Shown here: positions 43,310 through 51,869 of the stretch, piece by piece | How positions within the stretch are numbered: the stretch's first letter is position 1 | How the letters are laid out: every line of letters begins with the position of its first letter | NCBI RefSeq assembly: GCF_011927765.1 | Contig: NZ_JAATJG010000009.1 | Coordinates: forward strand, 62,001 to 126,000 | DNA length: 64,000 nucleotides | Direction of reading: 5' to 3' | DNA from: Wenyingzhuangia aestuarii | GTDB taxonomy: Bacteria; Bacteroidota; Bacteroidia; Flavobacteriales; Flavobacteriaceae | Notes under the pieces: model-generated | The model's database searches: none | What the model saw: the letters and a program-made list of their open reading frames with translations, nothing else | Told to the model about the DNA's origin: nothing | Translations under genes and position numbers: made by a program

Positions 43310-44290
43310 TTACTTTACGTATAAAGTTGCTTTTACAGCATCTACTACATCTTGTGCATTTGGCAACCACTCTTCTAATAAAACTGGAGAATATGCTGCA
43401 GGTGTATCTGCTGTGTTAATTCTTTGAATTGGAGCATCTAAATAATCAAATGCTTGCTCTTGAACTCTGTATGCAATTTCGGTAGCTACGGAACCAAATG
43501 GCCAAGCTTCTTCTAAAATTACCAAACGGTTTGTTTTCTTAACAGATTCTATAATCGCTTTGGTATCCATTGGACGAACCGTACGTAAATCAATAATTTC
43601 TATTGAAATTCCTTCTTTTTCTAAAACCTCAGCAGCTGCATAAGCTTCTTTGATTATTTTTCCGAAAGAAACAACTGTTACATCTGTACCTTTTCTTTTA
43701 ATATCAGCAACTCCTAAAGGAATAATATATTCTCCTTCTGGAACTTCACCTTTATCACCATACATTTGCTCAGACTCCATAAAAATAACCGGATCGTTAT
43801 CACGAATAGCTGCTTTTAATAAACCTTTTGCATCGTAAGGGTTAGATGGCACTACTACTTTTAAACCTGGAGTGTTTGCAAACCAGTTTTCAAAAGCTTG
43901 AGAGTGTGTAGCCCCTAATTGTCCTGCAGAACCAGTAGGCCCTCTAAATACAATTGGACATGGAAACTGACCACCAGACATTTGTCTGATTTTAGCTGCA
44001 TTGTTAATAATCTGATCGATACCTACTAATGCAAAGTTAAATGTCATGTACTCTACAATCGGTCTGTTACCTGTCATAGTAGATCCAACGGCAATACCAC
44101 CAAATCCTAATTCAGCAATCGGTGCATCAATTACACGCTTTTCACCAAACTCATCTAACATTCCCTTAGAAGCTTTATAAGCTCCATTGTATTCAGCAAC
44201 CTCTTCACCAATTAAGTAAACGCTTTCATCAGAACGCATTTCTTCACTCATCGCTTCGCAAATTGCTTCTCTAAATTGTATAGTTTTCAT
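43310..44290 (-). CDS. pdhB: Pyruvate dehydrogenase E1 component, beta subunit
   Basis: 326 residues. Transketolase-type beta subunit: 'FREAICEAMSEEMRSDESVYLIGEEVAEYNGAYKAS' region (ThDP-binding Glu near VAEYNG), 'FVGIDQIINNAAKIRQMSGG'-like block, 'GPTGSAGQLGATHSQ', and the C-terminal transketolase domain 'RTVRPMDTKAIIESVKKTNR'. With an alpha subunit encoded elsewhere it decarboxylates pyruvate and loads acetyl groups on lipoyl-E2. The lipoyl ligase-route gene lipB lies 16 kb downstream. A branched-chain 2-oxoacid E1 beta is a less likely alternative. Confidence 0.9.
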   Translation of the reverse strand: MKTIQFREAICEAMSEEMRSDESVYLIGEEVAEYNGAYKASKGMLDEFGEKRVIDAPIAELGFGGIAVGSTMTGNRPIVEYMTFNFALVGIDQIINNAAKIRQMSGGQFPCPIVFRGPTGSAGQLGATHSQAFENWFANTPGLKVVVPSNPYDAKGLLKAAIRDNDPVIFMESEQMYGDKGEVPEGEYIIPLGVADIKRKGTDVTVVSFGKIIKEAYAAAEVLEKEGISIEIIDLRTVRPMDTKAIIESVKKTNRLVILEEAWPFGSVATEIAYRVQEQAFDYLDAPIQRINTADTPAAYSPVLLEEWLPNAQDVVDAVKATLYVK

Positions 44291-44432
44291 GTATTCTATT
44301 TTATTTAAACCTCCACAAAAATAACAAAAACACTCCCATATTTTCTAATATTATAGCAAAATATTTACAAAAAATAAATTACATTAGCTTCTACTTATTT
44401 AGAAATATATATTAATAGATAAACATCTCAAT

Positions 44433-45179
44433 ATGAAAATATTAGTTTGTATAAGTCACGTTCCAGATACTACTTCTAAAATCAATTTCACAGGTGATTC
44501 GACAGAATTTGATACAAATGGAGTACAATTTGTTATAAATCCTTATGATGAGTTTGCTTTAACAAGAGCAATCTGGTTTCAAGAAAAACAAGGAGCAACA
44601 GTTACTGTTGTAAATGTAGGAGATGCTACTACAGAACCTACCCTAAGAAAAGCATTGGCAATTGGTGCAGATGCAGCTATTAGAATTGATGCAAAACCTA
44701 CAGATGGTTATTTTGTAGCTCAACAATTGGCTGAGTTATATAAAAAAGAAAACTACGATTTAGTTTTAATGGGAAAAGAGTCTATTGATTACAACGGAGC
44801 TATGGTTCCTGGTTTACTTGCCTCTTTCTTAGATATTGATTATATTAATGCTTGTATTGGATTAGAAGTAGAAGGTACTAACGCACAAGCCTCAAGAGAA
44901 ATTGATGGTGGTGTAGAAAAAGTAAGTGCTACTTTACCAATTATTGTGGCAGGTCAAAAAGGATTGGTAGAAGAAAAAGACCTTAAAATTCCTAACATGA
45001 GAGGAATTATGATGGCTCGTAAAAAACCATTAACCGTAATGCCAGCTACAGATGCTTCTGCAACTACTGAAATCAACAGTTTTGAAAAACCTGCTGAAAA
45101 AGGAGCTTGTAAAATGATTGATGCTAGTAATGTTGATGAATTGATCAACTTATTACACAACGAAGCAAAAGTAATCTAA
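44433..45179 (+). CDS. etfB: Electron transfer flavoprotein, beta subunit
   Basis: 248 residues. 'MKILVCISHVPDTTSKI', 'NPYDEFALTRAIWF', 'LVLMGKESIDYNGAMVPGLLASFL' and 'IPNMRGIMMARKKPL' are classical ETF beta blocks, with AMP binding. It pairs with EtfA to take electrons from acyl-CoA or similar dehydrogenases to the quinone pool. Head of the etfB-etfA-nuclease run; divergent from pdhB across 142 bases. Confidence 0.95.
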   Translation: MKILVCISHVPDTTSKINFTGDSTEFDTNGVQFVINPYDEFALTRAIWFQEKQGATVTVVNVGDATTEPTLRKALAIGADAAIRIDAKPTDGYFVAQQLAELYKKENYDLVLMGKESIDYNGAMVPGLLASFLDIDYINACIGLEVEGTNAQASREIDGGVEKVSATLPIIVAGQKGLVEEKDLKIPNMRGIMMARKKPLTVMPATDASATTEINSFEKPAEKGACKMIDASNVDELINLLHNEAKVI

Positions 45180-45191
45180 TTAAAAACTCAC

Positions 45192-45207
45192 GCTCTTTTT
45201 AAAGAGC
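45192..45207 (+). other. Small hairpin between etfB and etfA
   Basis: GCTCTTT and AAAGAGC with a two-base centre form a self-complementary 16-mer in the 46-base gap. No T-run follows, so an mRNA processing or stability role is more likely than termination. Confidence 0.4.
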
Positions 45208-45225
45208 AACTAAAAACATACATAT

Positions 45226-46188
45226 ATGTCTGTATTAGTATTCGCTGACGCTAGTGAAGGAAAGTATAAAAAAGCCGCTTTAGAAGCAGTTTCTTATGCC
45301 AAAGCAGTTGCTGAACAATTAAGCACTGAGTTAACTGTGGTAACCATTAACGCAAATAATCCTGAAGAGGTTAATGCCTATGGAGCCAACAAAATTTTAA
45401 ACGTAAAAAACGATGCTTTAAATTCGTTTAACGCAAAAATATATGCAGGTGTTATTACACAAGCTGCACAACAAGCCAACAGTACAGTTGTTGTAATTAG
45501 CAACAATTCTAACGGAACTTATTTAGCTCCTTTAGTTGCTGCACAATTAAAAGCTGGATACGCTTCTAACGTAGTTGCCACCCCAAGTAACACTGCTCCT
45601 TTTACCGTAAAAAGAAAAGCTTTTTCTAGCAAAGCATTTGGTAACACTGTAATTACATCTGATGTAAAAGTTATTGGATTGGCTAAAAACTCTTTTGGTC
45701 TAGTAGAAAACAACACACAGGGTGTTATTGAAGAATTTACACCAACTTTAGCAAGCTCTACAATTTCATCTGTAGCTATTGAAAAAGCTTCTGGTAAAAT
45801 TGCCATTGCGGATGCTGACATTGTAGTATCTGGAGGTAGAGGATTAAAAGAAGCTGCTAACTTTAAAATGATTGAAGATTTAGCTGATGTTTTAGGTGCT
45901 GCCACAGCATGTTCTAAACCTGTATCGGATATGGGATGGAGACCACATGGTGAGCACGTTGGACAAACAGGAAAACCTGTAGCTGCTAATTTATATATTG
46001 CCGTTGCAATTTCTGGAGCTATTCAACACCTAGCAGGAGTAAACGCTTCTAAAACTAAAGTTGTTATTAACACAGACCCAGAAGCTCCTTTCTTTAAAGC
46101 AGCAGACTATGGTATTGTAGGTGATGCTTTTGAAGTAGTTCCTGAATTGATTGAAAAATTGAAAGCATTTAAAGCAGAGAATGCTTAA
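45226..46188 (+). CDS. etfA: Electron transfer flavoprotein, alpha subunit
   Basis: 320 residues. The N-terminal ETF domain is followed by the C-terminal FAD-binding domain: '[26 protein letters not shown]' start, '[17 protein letters not shown]', '[11 protein letters not shown]' and '[19 protein letters not shown]' carry the FAD contacts. Forms the ETF heterodimer with EtfB. The bifunctional nuclease gene follows 17 bases later and is probably cotranscribed. Confidence 0.95.
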   Translation: MSVLVFADASEGKYKKAALEAVSYAKAVAEQLSTELTVVTINANNPEEVNAYGANKILNVKNDALNSFNAKIYAGVITQAAQQANSTVVVISNNSNGTYLAPLVAAQLKAGYASNVVATPSNTAPFTVKRKAFSSKAFGNTVITSDVKVIGLAKNSFGLVENNTQGVIEEFTPTLASSTISSVAIEKASGKIAIADADIVVSGGRGLKEAANFKMIEDLADVLGAATACSKPVSDMGWRPHGEHVGQTGKPVAANLYIAVAISGAIQHLAGVNASKTKVVINTDPEAPFFKAADYGIVGDAFEVVPELIEKLKAFKAENA

Positions 46189-46205
46189 ACCCGTAAAATG
46201 ATAGA

Positions 46206-46838
46206 ATGAGTTTAGTACAGTTAGACATACGCGGTATATCCTATAGTCAAACACAAACAGGTGCTTATGCCTTAGTGTTAAATGAAGTGGACGGAGAAAG
46301 AACATTACCCATAGTAATTGGAGCTTTTGAGGCACAATCTATTGCTATTGCTTTGGAAAGTGAAATTACACCTCCTAGACCTCTAACTCATGATTTGTTT
46401 AAGACTTTTGCAGAGTCTTACGGTGTTATTGTAAAACAAGTAATTATTCACAAATTAGTAGATGGAGTCTTTTTTTCTAAGATGATTTGCTTGCAAGGAA
46501 GTGAAGAAAAAACATTTGATGCAAGAACATCTGATGCAATTGCTTTGGCTATTAGATTTAATGCTCCTATTTACACACATCAGGATATTTTAGAAAAAGC
46601 AGGTATTATTCTAAAACAAGAAGACTTTATTGAAGACGATAAAGAAGAAGAGGATGATTTGTTTGAGAACACCGATGATGAATTAACAGACTTGGTTAAT
46701 AATGCTTCTTCTAGTGAAAAAACATCAGACTACTCTAAATATTCTGTTCAAGATTTAGAACAAAGATTAAATGCTGCCATTACCAAAGAAGATTACGAAA
46801 CTGCTGCAAGCATTAGAGACGAACTAAACAAGAGGTAG
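46206..46838 (+). CDS. Bifunctional nuclease family protein (DUF151) with C-terminal UvrB/UvrC motif
   Basis: 210 residues. The BFN/DUF151 domain spans about 1-135 ('GAYALVLNEVDGERTLPIVIGAFEAQSIA', 'DARTSDAIALAIRFNAPIY'). An acidic linker (DDKEEEDD) follows, then a UVR motif at about 177-210 ('YSVQDLEQRLNAAITKEDYETAASIRDELNK'). The family was named from a plant nuclease; its role in bacteria is poorly defined. The added UVR motif suggests protein or nucleic-acid contacts. Cotranscribed with etfBA. Confidence 0.88.
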   Translation: MSLVQLDIRGISYSQTQTGAYALVLNEVDGERTLPIVIGAFEAQSIAIALESEITPPRPLTHDLFKTFAESYGVIVKQVIIHKLVDGVFFSKMICLQGSEEKTFDARTSDAIALAIRFNAPIYTHQDILEKAGIILKQEDFIEDDKEEEDDLFENTDDELTDLVNNASSSEKTSDYSKYSVQDLEQRLNAAITKEDYETAASIRDELNKR

Positions 46839-46865
46839 TTATTTTAGTCATCTCTTTAATAACAG

Positions 46866-46898
46866 AAAGTCGATACAAACCGTATCGACTTTTTTTTT
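46866..46898 (+). terminator. Terminator of the etfB-etfA-nuclease operon
   Basis: AAAGTCGATAC (46866-46876) pairs perfectly with GTATCGACTTT (46882-46892) and runs into nine T residues. Confidence 0.92.
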
Positions 46899-46928
46899 AA
46901 ATTTACAACTCCAATAGATCCTAAAAAC

Positions 46929-47753
46929 ATGAAGCAATATTTAGATTTTATCAGTCACATTAAAGAAAACGGTATTCAAAAAGGAGACCGTACAGGAACC
47001 GGTACTAAAAGTGTTTTTGGTTACCAAATGCGTTTTGATTTGTCTGAAGGTTTTCCAATGGTAACAACCAAAAAACTACATTTAAAATCTATTATTCATG
47101 AATTGCTTTGGTTCTTAAAAGGAGACACAAATATTGCCTACTTAAAAGAAAACGGTGTAAAAATATGGGATGCTTGGGCCGATGAAAATGGAGATTTAGG
47201 TCCTGTATATGGTCACCAATGGAGAAACTGGAATGGCGAAGAAATTGATCAAATTTCTGAGGTAATAGAAACTATTAAAACCAATCCAAACAGCAGACGT
47301 ATGTTAATTTCTGCTTGGAACCCAAGTGTATTGCCAGACACCTCTGTTTCTTTTACAGAAAATGTAGCCAACAACAAAGCTGCTTTACCTCCATGTCATG
47401 CTTTTTTTCAATTTTATGTAGCAGACGATAAATTATCTTGCCAATTATACCAACGTAGTGCCGATGCTTTCTTAGGAGTTCCTTTTAACATAGCTTCTTA
47501 CGCATTATTGGTTTTAATGATTGCACAAGTAACAGGTTTAGAGCCTGGAGATTTTGTTCACACCTTTGGAGATGCTCATATTTACAACAATCACTTTGAG
47601 CAAATAGAGCTTCAATTAACTAGAGAACCTAAACCACTACCTAAAATGATTTTAAATCCAGAGATAAAAAACATCTTTGATTTTACATTTGAAGATTTCA
47701 CTTTAGAGGGTTACGATCCACACCCAACCATTAGAGGAAAAGTTTCTGTATAA
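46929..47753 (+). CDS. thyA: Thymidylate synthase ThyA
   Basis: 274 residues. '[20 protein letters not shown]', '[20 protein letters not shown]', the catalytic Cys156 in '[11 protein letters not shown]', '[20 protein letters not shown]' and 'GDAHIYNNH' are all canonical. It methylates dUMP to dTMP using methylene-tetrahydrofolate, giving dihydrofolate that the folA product 1.1 kb downstream recycles. A ten-residue insertion near '[12 protein letters not shown]' makes it longer than the 264-residue E. coli enzyme. Confidence 0.97.
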   Translation: MKQYLDFISHIKENGIQKGDRTGTGTKSVFGYQMRFDLSEGFPMVTTKKLHLKSIIHELLWFLKGDTNIAYLKENGVKIWDAWADENGDLGPVYGHQWRNWNGEEIDQISEVIETIKTNPNSRRMLISAWNPSVLPDTSVSFTENVANNKAALPPCHAFFQFYVADDKLSCQLYQRSADAFLGVPFNIASYALLVLMIAQVTGLEPGDFVHTFGDAHIYNNHFEQIELQLTREPKPLPKMILNPEIKNIFDFTFEDFTLEGYDPHPTIRGKVSV

Positions 47754-47782
47754 ACTTTTTACATTCTTACATAGCTCAACTT

Positions 47783-47809
47783 TTGTCTGTTAAATTTTAA
47801 GTACTTTTG
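47783..47809 (+). promoter_or_regulatory. Promoter upstream of the thyA-folA lipoprotein gene
   Basis: TTG (47783-47785), a 16-base spacer and TACTTTTG (47802-47809, perfect TAnnTTTG) end 19 bases before the GTG start of the lipoprotein gene. Confidence 0.62.
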
Positions 47810-47828
47810 CGCTTAAATTTTTAAAAGA

Positions 47829-48800
47829 GTGATAAAAAATGGACTTATAATTTTAACTATCCTGATTGTTTTTACTGCATGTAAAAGCAAGCAGAAAATT
47901 GTAGTGCCCAAAACAGAACCTCAAGAGGTATTAGAAATTCGTCAAAACGATAGTATTGAAATTTTTAATAAGTACGAAGCTAAAATACTTCAAAAAGTAG
48001 AAGATATTTCTAGTTATCAAAATCCTATCACTACTCATTTTAAAAAACATATTTCTAGAAGAGCACTTAAAGCTGTAGAGTTTAAAGAATGGCGAAAAAA
48101 TATTTATATAGAATTCACATTAGATAAATACAAAAGATTAACAAGTATTGCCTCTAACACTTCGTCTGCTAAATTAGAAAATCAACTAAAGAAAGCTTTT
48201 AAAAAATTAAGTTTTGAAGCTTTACAAATTGAAAACTTTGACCCTAAATACAAATATACACTTGTTATAATTCAAGACTTAAGTGGTATTCCTGCTGTAA
48301 AATGTGGTGTAAAAGCTATTGGCTACATTCCTCCTATTTACCAAGAATGTAGCAAAGAAAACAACTATCAAAGTTTAAACAAATGCAACTATATGTACAT
48401 TACCAACTTTTTGTATGACCATGTAGATTTAAGTTACGTTTCTAGTTTAGACATAGACAATAATCATCAAATACTTCCTAAATTTATTATAGATAAATCT
48501 GGAGAAGTTGTGGCGGCAAAAGTAGAATCTCAAAACAAAGAATTTTTAGAATCTTACTACAAAGCCATTATGAAACTACCTAAAGCAATAGCTCCTGCCA
48601 AACTTAATGGTACAAATGATTATTACGGATATAACTTTCCGACAAGCATAAAAAACATCATTCGAAACAACAACGATTTTAAAAAATTCTACTATCAAAG
48701 AAGGTTTGAAGCTACTGATATTAAAGAAATAATGAAAGAATTTGTTGCCATAGAATATCAAAAGAGATTAAATAAACTGATTTACAAAGTAGGATTCTAA
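47829..48800 (+). CDS. Lipoprotein of unknown function between thyA and folA
   Basis: 323 residues from a GTG start, the codon that keeps the full lipoprotein signal (LILTILIVFTACKSKQK, Cys about 18). The mature protein is charged. It has two similar alpha/beta parts, one near 75-155 ('EFKEWRKNIYIEFTLDKYKRLTSI', 'LKKAFKKLSFEALQI') and one near 205-265 ('HQILPKFIIDKSGEVVAAKVESQNKE', 'YYKAIMKLPKAIAPAKLNG'). Both read like TonB-C-terminal-type modules. That comparison is by eye and no family is assigned. Confidence 0.6.
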   Translation: MIKNGLIILTILIVFTACKSKQKIVVPKTEPQEVLEIRQNDSIEIFNKYEAKILQKVEDISSYQNPITTHFKKHISRRALKAVEFKEWRKNIYIEFTLDKYKRLTSIASNTSSAKLENQLKKAFKKLSFEALQIENFDPKYKYTLVIIQDLSGIPAVKCGVKAIGYIPPIYQECSKENNYQSLNKCNYMYITNFLYDHVDLSYVSSLDIDNNHQILPKFIIDKSGEVVAAKVESQNKEFLESYYKAIMKLPKAIAPAKLNGTNDYYGYNFPTSIKNIIRNNNDFKKFYYQRRFEATDIKEIMKEFVAIEYQKRLNKLIYKVGF

Positions 48801-48870
48801 AACAACTGTTAGCATTTCTATCATCTACATAGAAAATTACAGAAGGTAAAATCCGCCTTAATTTTATACA

Positions 48871-49353
48871 ATGACAACACTTATAGCCGCTATAGGAAAA
48901 AACAACGAACTGGGTAAAAACAACGATTTAATATGGCATTTACCCGCAGATTTAAAAAGATTTAAACAAGTTACTTCTGGTCACTATGTTATTATGGGTA
49001 GAAACACTTATGAATCTATTGGAAAACCATTACCTAATAGAACTACCGTAATTATTACTAGAAACAAAAATTATACGGCCCAAGGTTGTATTATTACAGA
49101 TTCTTTAGAAAATGCTATTGAAATTGCTAAGAACGATGACAATGCTTACGTAATTGGAGGAGCAGAAATTTACAACCAAGCAATTAATCTTGTAGATGTT
49201 TTAGACATATGTGAAGTACATCAGGCTTTTGATGCAGATGTTTATTTTCCAGAAATAGACAAAACTATTTGGGTAGAAACAAAAAGAGAACGTTTTTCGT
49301 CAGATGATAAAAACAAATACGACTACAGTTTTGTGAAATATCAAAAAAAATAA
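48871..49353 (+). CDS. folA: Dihydrofolate reductase
   Basis: 160 residues, normal DHFR size. 'LIAAIGKNNELGKNNDLIWHLPADLKRFKQ' (with the substrate Asp and Trp region), 'VIMGRNTYESIGKPLPNR', 'AYVIGGAEIYNQAI' and 'HQAFDADVYFPEID' cover the active site and NADPH sites. Regenerates tetrahydrofolate; functionally tied to thyA upstream. Confidence 0.97.
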   Translation: MTTLIAAIGKNNELGKNNDLIWHLPADLKRFKQVTSGHYVIMGRNTYESIGKPLPNRTTVIITRNKNYTAQGCIITDSLENAIEIAKNDDNAYVIGGAEIYNQAINLVDVLDICEVHQAFDADVYFPEIDKTIWVETKRERFSSDDKNKYDYSFVKYQKK

Positions 49354-49378
49354 TTTTATAAAACGCTTTTAGCATCAC

Positions 49379-51775
49379 ATGAATAAATTCCTCCTTTTTA
49401 TTGTTCTTTCTGTATCACAAATAACTTTTTCTCAAACTAGTAAAAATATTGTTTCTGGAAACATTATCAATTCTAAAACCAATGAGTCTGTTCCTTTTGT
49501 AACAGTTACATTAAAAAATGTAAATCAAACAAAATCCACCATTGCTAGTGATGAGGGAAAATTTGTACTAGAAAATTTAAGTTATCAAAAATACAAATTA
49601 ACCATAGAGGCTATTGGATACAATACCTACACAAAGGCTATTGCATTTACCAATCAAAATTATCTGGAACTAGGAAACATTCAGTTAGAAGAAAATATAG
49701 AAGCTTTAGATGCTGTTGTTATTAGAGCAGAAACAACTACGGTAACGCAAAAGATAGACAGAGTAGTAATTAATGTAGGTAAAGATTTAACCACTGCTGG
49801 TTCCGATGCATCAGAAGTCTTAAACAATGTACAATCGGTATCTGTAGACCAGCAAACGGGAGAATTATCTTTAAGAGGAAATACCAACGTAAAGGTATTA
49901 ATAGATGGAAAACCAACCAACATTCCTACAGATCAATTATTACAACAAATTCCATCAAGCGCTATTAAAAATATTGAATTAATTACCAATCCATCAGCCA
50001 AATACAATCCTGAAGGAAACAGTGGAATTATTAATATAGAATTGGTAAAAAATACTCGTTTAGGAATTAACGGTAGTGTATCTATCAACAGTCAGTACGG
50101 ACGAAATTTTTCTCACACAGGAGGATTAAACATTAACTATAAAGTTAAAAATGTAAACTGGTATGGGAGTTATAGTATTAAAGATGGTAAAAAAAATGTA
50201 CAAGGAAGGTTAACTCGTTTTGATCCTGATTACTACCAAAGAATTGACGGTAATGACGATTTTACAAATCACCTTGCCAAAATTGGTGTAGACATTAATT
50301 TTACAGAAAAATTCAGTTTAGGATTGTCTACTTCTCAAAACTTTTCTTCATTGGATTACAGCAACAACACTCAAATTTCGGAAACTAAAGGAAGTCCATT
50401 AACTAGTGATAATTTATTTGCTTTTGATAGAAAACCAACCAATCAAAATTATAGATTAAGTCTATATCAAATTTTTGACGACAAAAAACACACTTTAACG
50501 TTTGATGCCATGGTTAGTTTAAGAAACAAACCGGAAAATAGTGAATGGTCTAACGCTATAAACACAAGTGAAAACAGTAGTAACTACGTGGAATCTCTTT
50601 CTGAAGATAGAGATTTATTACTTTTTAACCTTGACTATAGCAAACCTATTGGAGAGGGTTATTTTGAAGTAGGAATAGAAAGTAGAAGCGAAAAAACAGA
50701 CAGTAAAAACAATTCTACTCAAGAAGTATTAAACAGTAGCAGAGCACCTACAACAAGTGGATTGTCAAGCTTTACATATAAAAGAGAAATTTATTCTGCT
50801 TATATGAACTTAAAGCAACAATTTGGAGATTTTGGAGTACAAGCAGGGCTTAGAGCAGAATCTTACAGAATTGATGGAGATTTTCATGCAGATGTAGACA
50901 ATCAGAATGATGAAATAAACCAAACAGTAAATTCTCTATACCCATCGTTTTTTACCACTTATAAATTAAACGATAAAAATCAAATTCAATTTAGTTACTC
51001 TAGAAGAGTAGACAGACCGTCTATTAAACAAGTTACACCTATTAGAAGTTGGGGAACTCCTTTGCTAACCTCTAAAGGAAATCCAGATTTAAAACAACAA
51101 TTTACCAACTCTTTAGAATTTAGATATAACAAAGAAATTCCGTTAGGAAACCTATCTGCCACCACTTTTTATAGAAATATAAAAGATGATATTAGCAGAA
51201 CTATATCTGTAGATCCAAACGTTCCCGATAGAGGAATTTTATCATATAGCAATTTTGATGACACTCATAGTTATGGTATAGAATTTTCTGCTTATTTAAA
51301 ATTACAAGAATGGTGGAGAATAAATACCAGTGCAGATGTCTATTCCCAAAATCAAAAAGGAATTGTGGCTAACGAATACACTACAGTAAAAAACAACCGC
51401 TTTAACTTTAGAATTAATAATACCTTTAAAGCTAACAACAAATTAAGCCTACAATTATTTAGTATGTACCGTGGAGCCAACAAAAGTTTACAAAGAGAAA
51501 CCAGTCCTATGTACATGGTAAACACAGGTGCTAGCTATAAAGTATTAAAAGAAAAGGGAACCGTTACTTTGTCTGTAAGTGATATTTTTAACACGTTTGG
51601 ATTATCATTTACCTCTGACAAACCTTTTAAACAAGATGGAAACTTTAATTGGGAAAGCAGAAAAATTAGCCTAAGATTTGTTTACAATTTTGGAATAAAA
51701 CCTAAAGAAAATTCCAATAAAAGAAAAAGAAATCACGAAGACGGAGAAGCGGACAGTGGTGATGGAGGTTTTTAA
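49379..51775 (+). CDS. TonB-dependent-receptor-like outer-membrane barrel with N-terminal carboxypeptidase-regulatory domain
   Basis: 798 residues. Signal peptide ends near ITFSQ. Residues about 22-110 are the CarboxypepD_reg-like domain ('VSGNIINSKTNESVPFVTVTLKN'), about 120-220 a plug-like domain ('VLNNVQSVSVDQQTGELSLRGNTNVKVLIDGKP'), and the remainder an outer-membrane barrel of the OMP_b-brl_3 type ('SYSRRVDRPSIKQVTP', 'KGNPDLKQQFTNSLEF'). The tail is basic then acidic (NKRKRNHEDGEADSGDGGF). The substrate is unknown. Starts 25 bases after folA, possibly cotranscribed. Confidence 0.86.
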   Translation: MNKFLLFIVLSVSQITFSQTSKNIVSGNIINSKTNESVPFVTVTLKNVNQTKSTIASDEGKFVLENLSYQKYKLTIEAIGYNTYTKAIAFTNQNYLELGNIQLEENIEALDAVVIRAETTTVTQKIDRVVINVGKDLTTAGSDASEVLNNVQSVSVDQQTGELSLRGNTNVKVLIDGKPTNIPTDQLLQQIPSSAIKNIELITNPSAKYNPEGNSGIINIELVKNTRLGINGSVSINSQYGRNFSHTGGLNINYKVKNVNWYGSYSIKDGKKNVQGRLTRFDPDYYQRIDGNDDFTNHLAKIGVDINFTEKFSLGLSTSQNFSSLDYSNNTQISETKGSPLTSDNLFAFDRKPTNQNYRLSLYQIFDDKKHTLTFDAMVSLRNKPENSEWSNAINTSENSSNYVESLSEDRDLLLFNLDYSKPIGEGYFEVGIESRSEKTDSKNNSTQEVLNSSRAPTTSGLSSFTYKREIYSAYMNLKQQFGDFGVQAGLRAESYRIDGDFHADVDNQNDEINQTVNSLYPSFFTTYKLNDKNQIQFSYSRRVDRPSIKQVTPIRSWGTPLLTSKGNPDLKQQFTNSLEFRYNKEIPLGNLSATTFYRNIKDDISRTISVDPNVPDRGILSYSNFDDTHSYGIEFSAYLKLQEWWRINTSADVYSQNQKGIVANEYTTVKNNRFNFRINNTFKANNKLSLQLFSMYRGANKSLQRETSPMYMVNTGASYKVLKEKGTVTLSVSDIFNTFGLSFTSDKPFKQDGNFNWESRKISLRFVYNFGIKPKENSNKRKRNHEDGEADSGDGGF

Positions 51776-51869
51776 GACTGACATCGTGTCACAATACATC
51801 TTTTGGTACTCTATTTGTTTAATCAACTGCAAAGATTATTATAACAAATAACCAAAACATATTATTATT

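Noticed and set aside
45519-45905. Minus-strand open frame of about 128 codons within etfA
   Set aside because: Antisense to a well-conserved ETF alpha domain; no recognisable protein and no promoter.
46030-46335. Minus-strand open frame spanning the etfA end and nuclease start
   Set aside because: It covers coding sequence of two firm genes on the other strand and has no domain signal.
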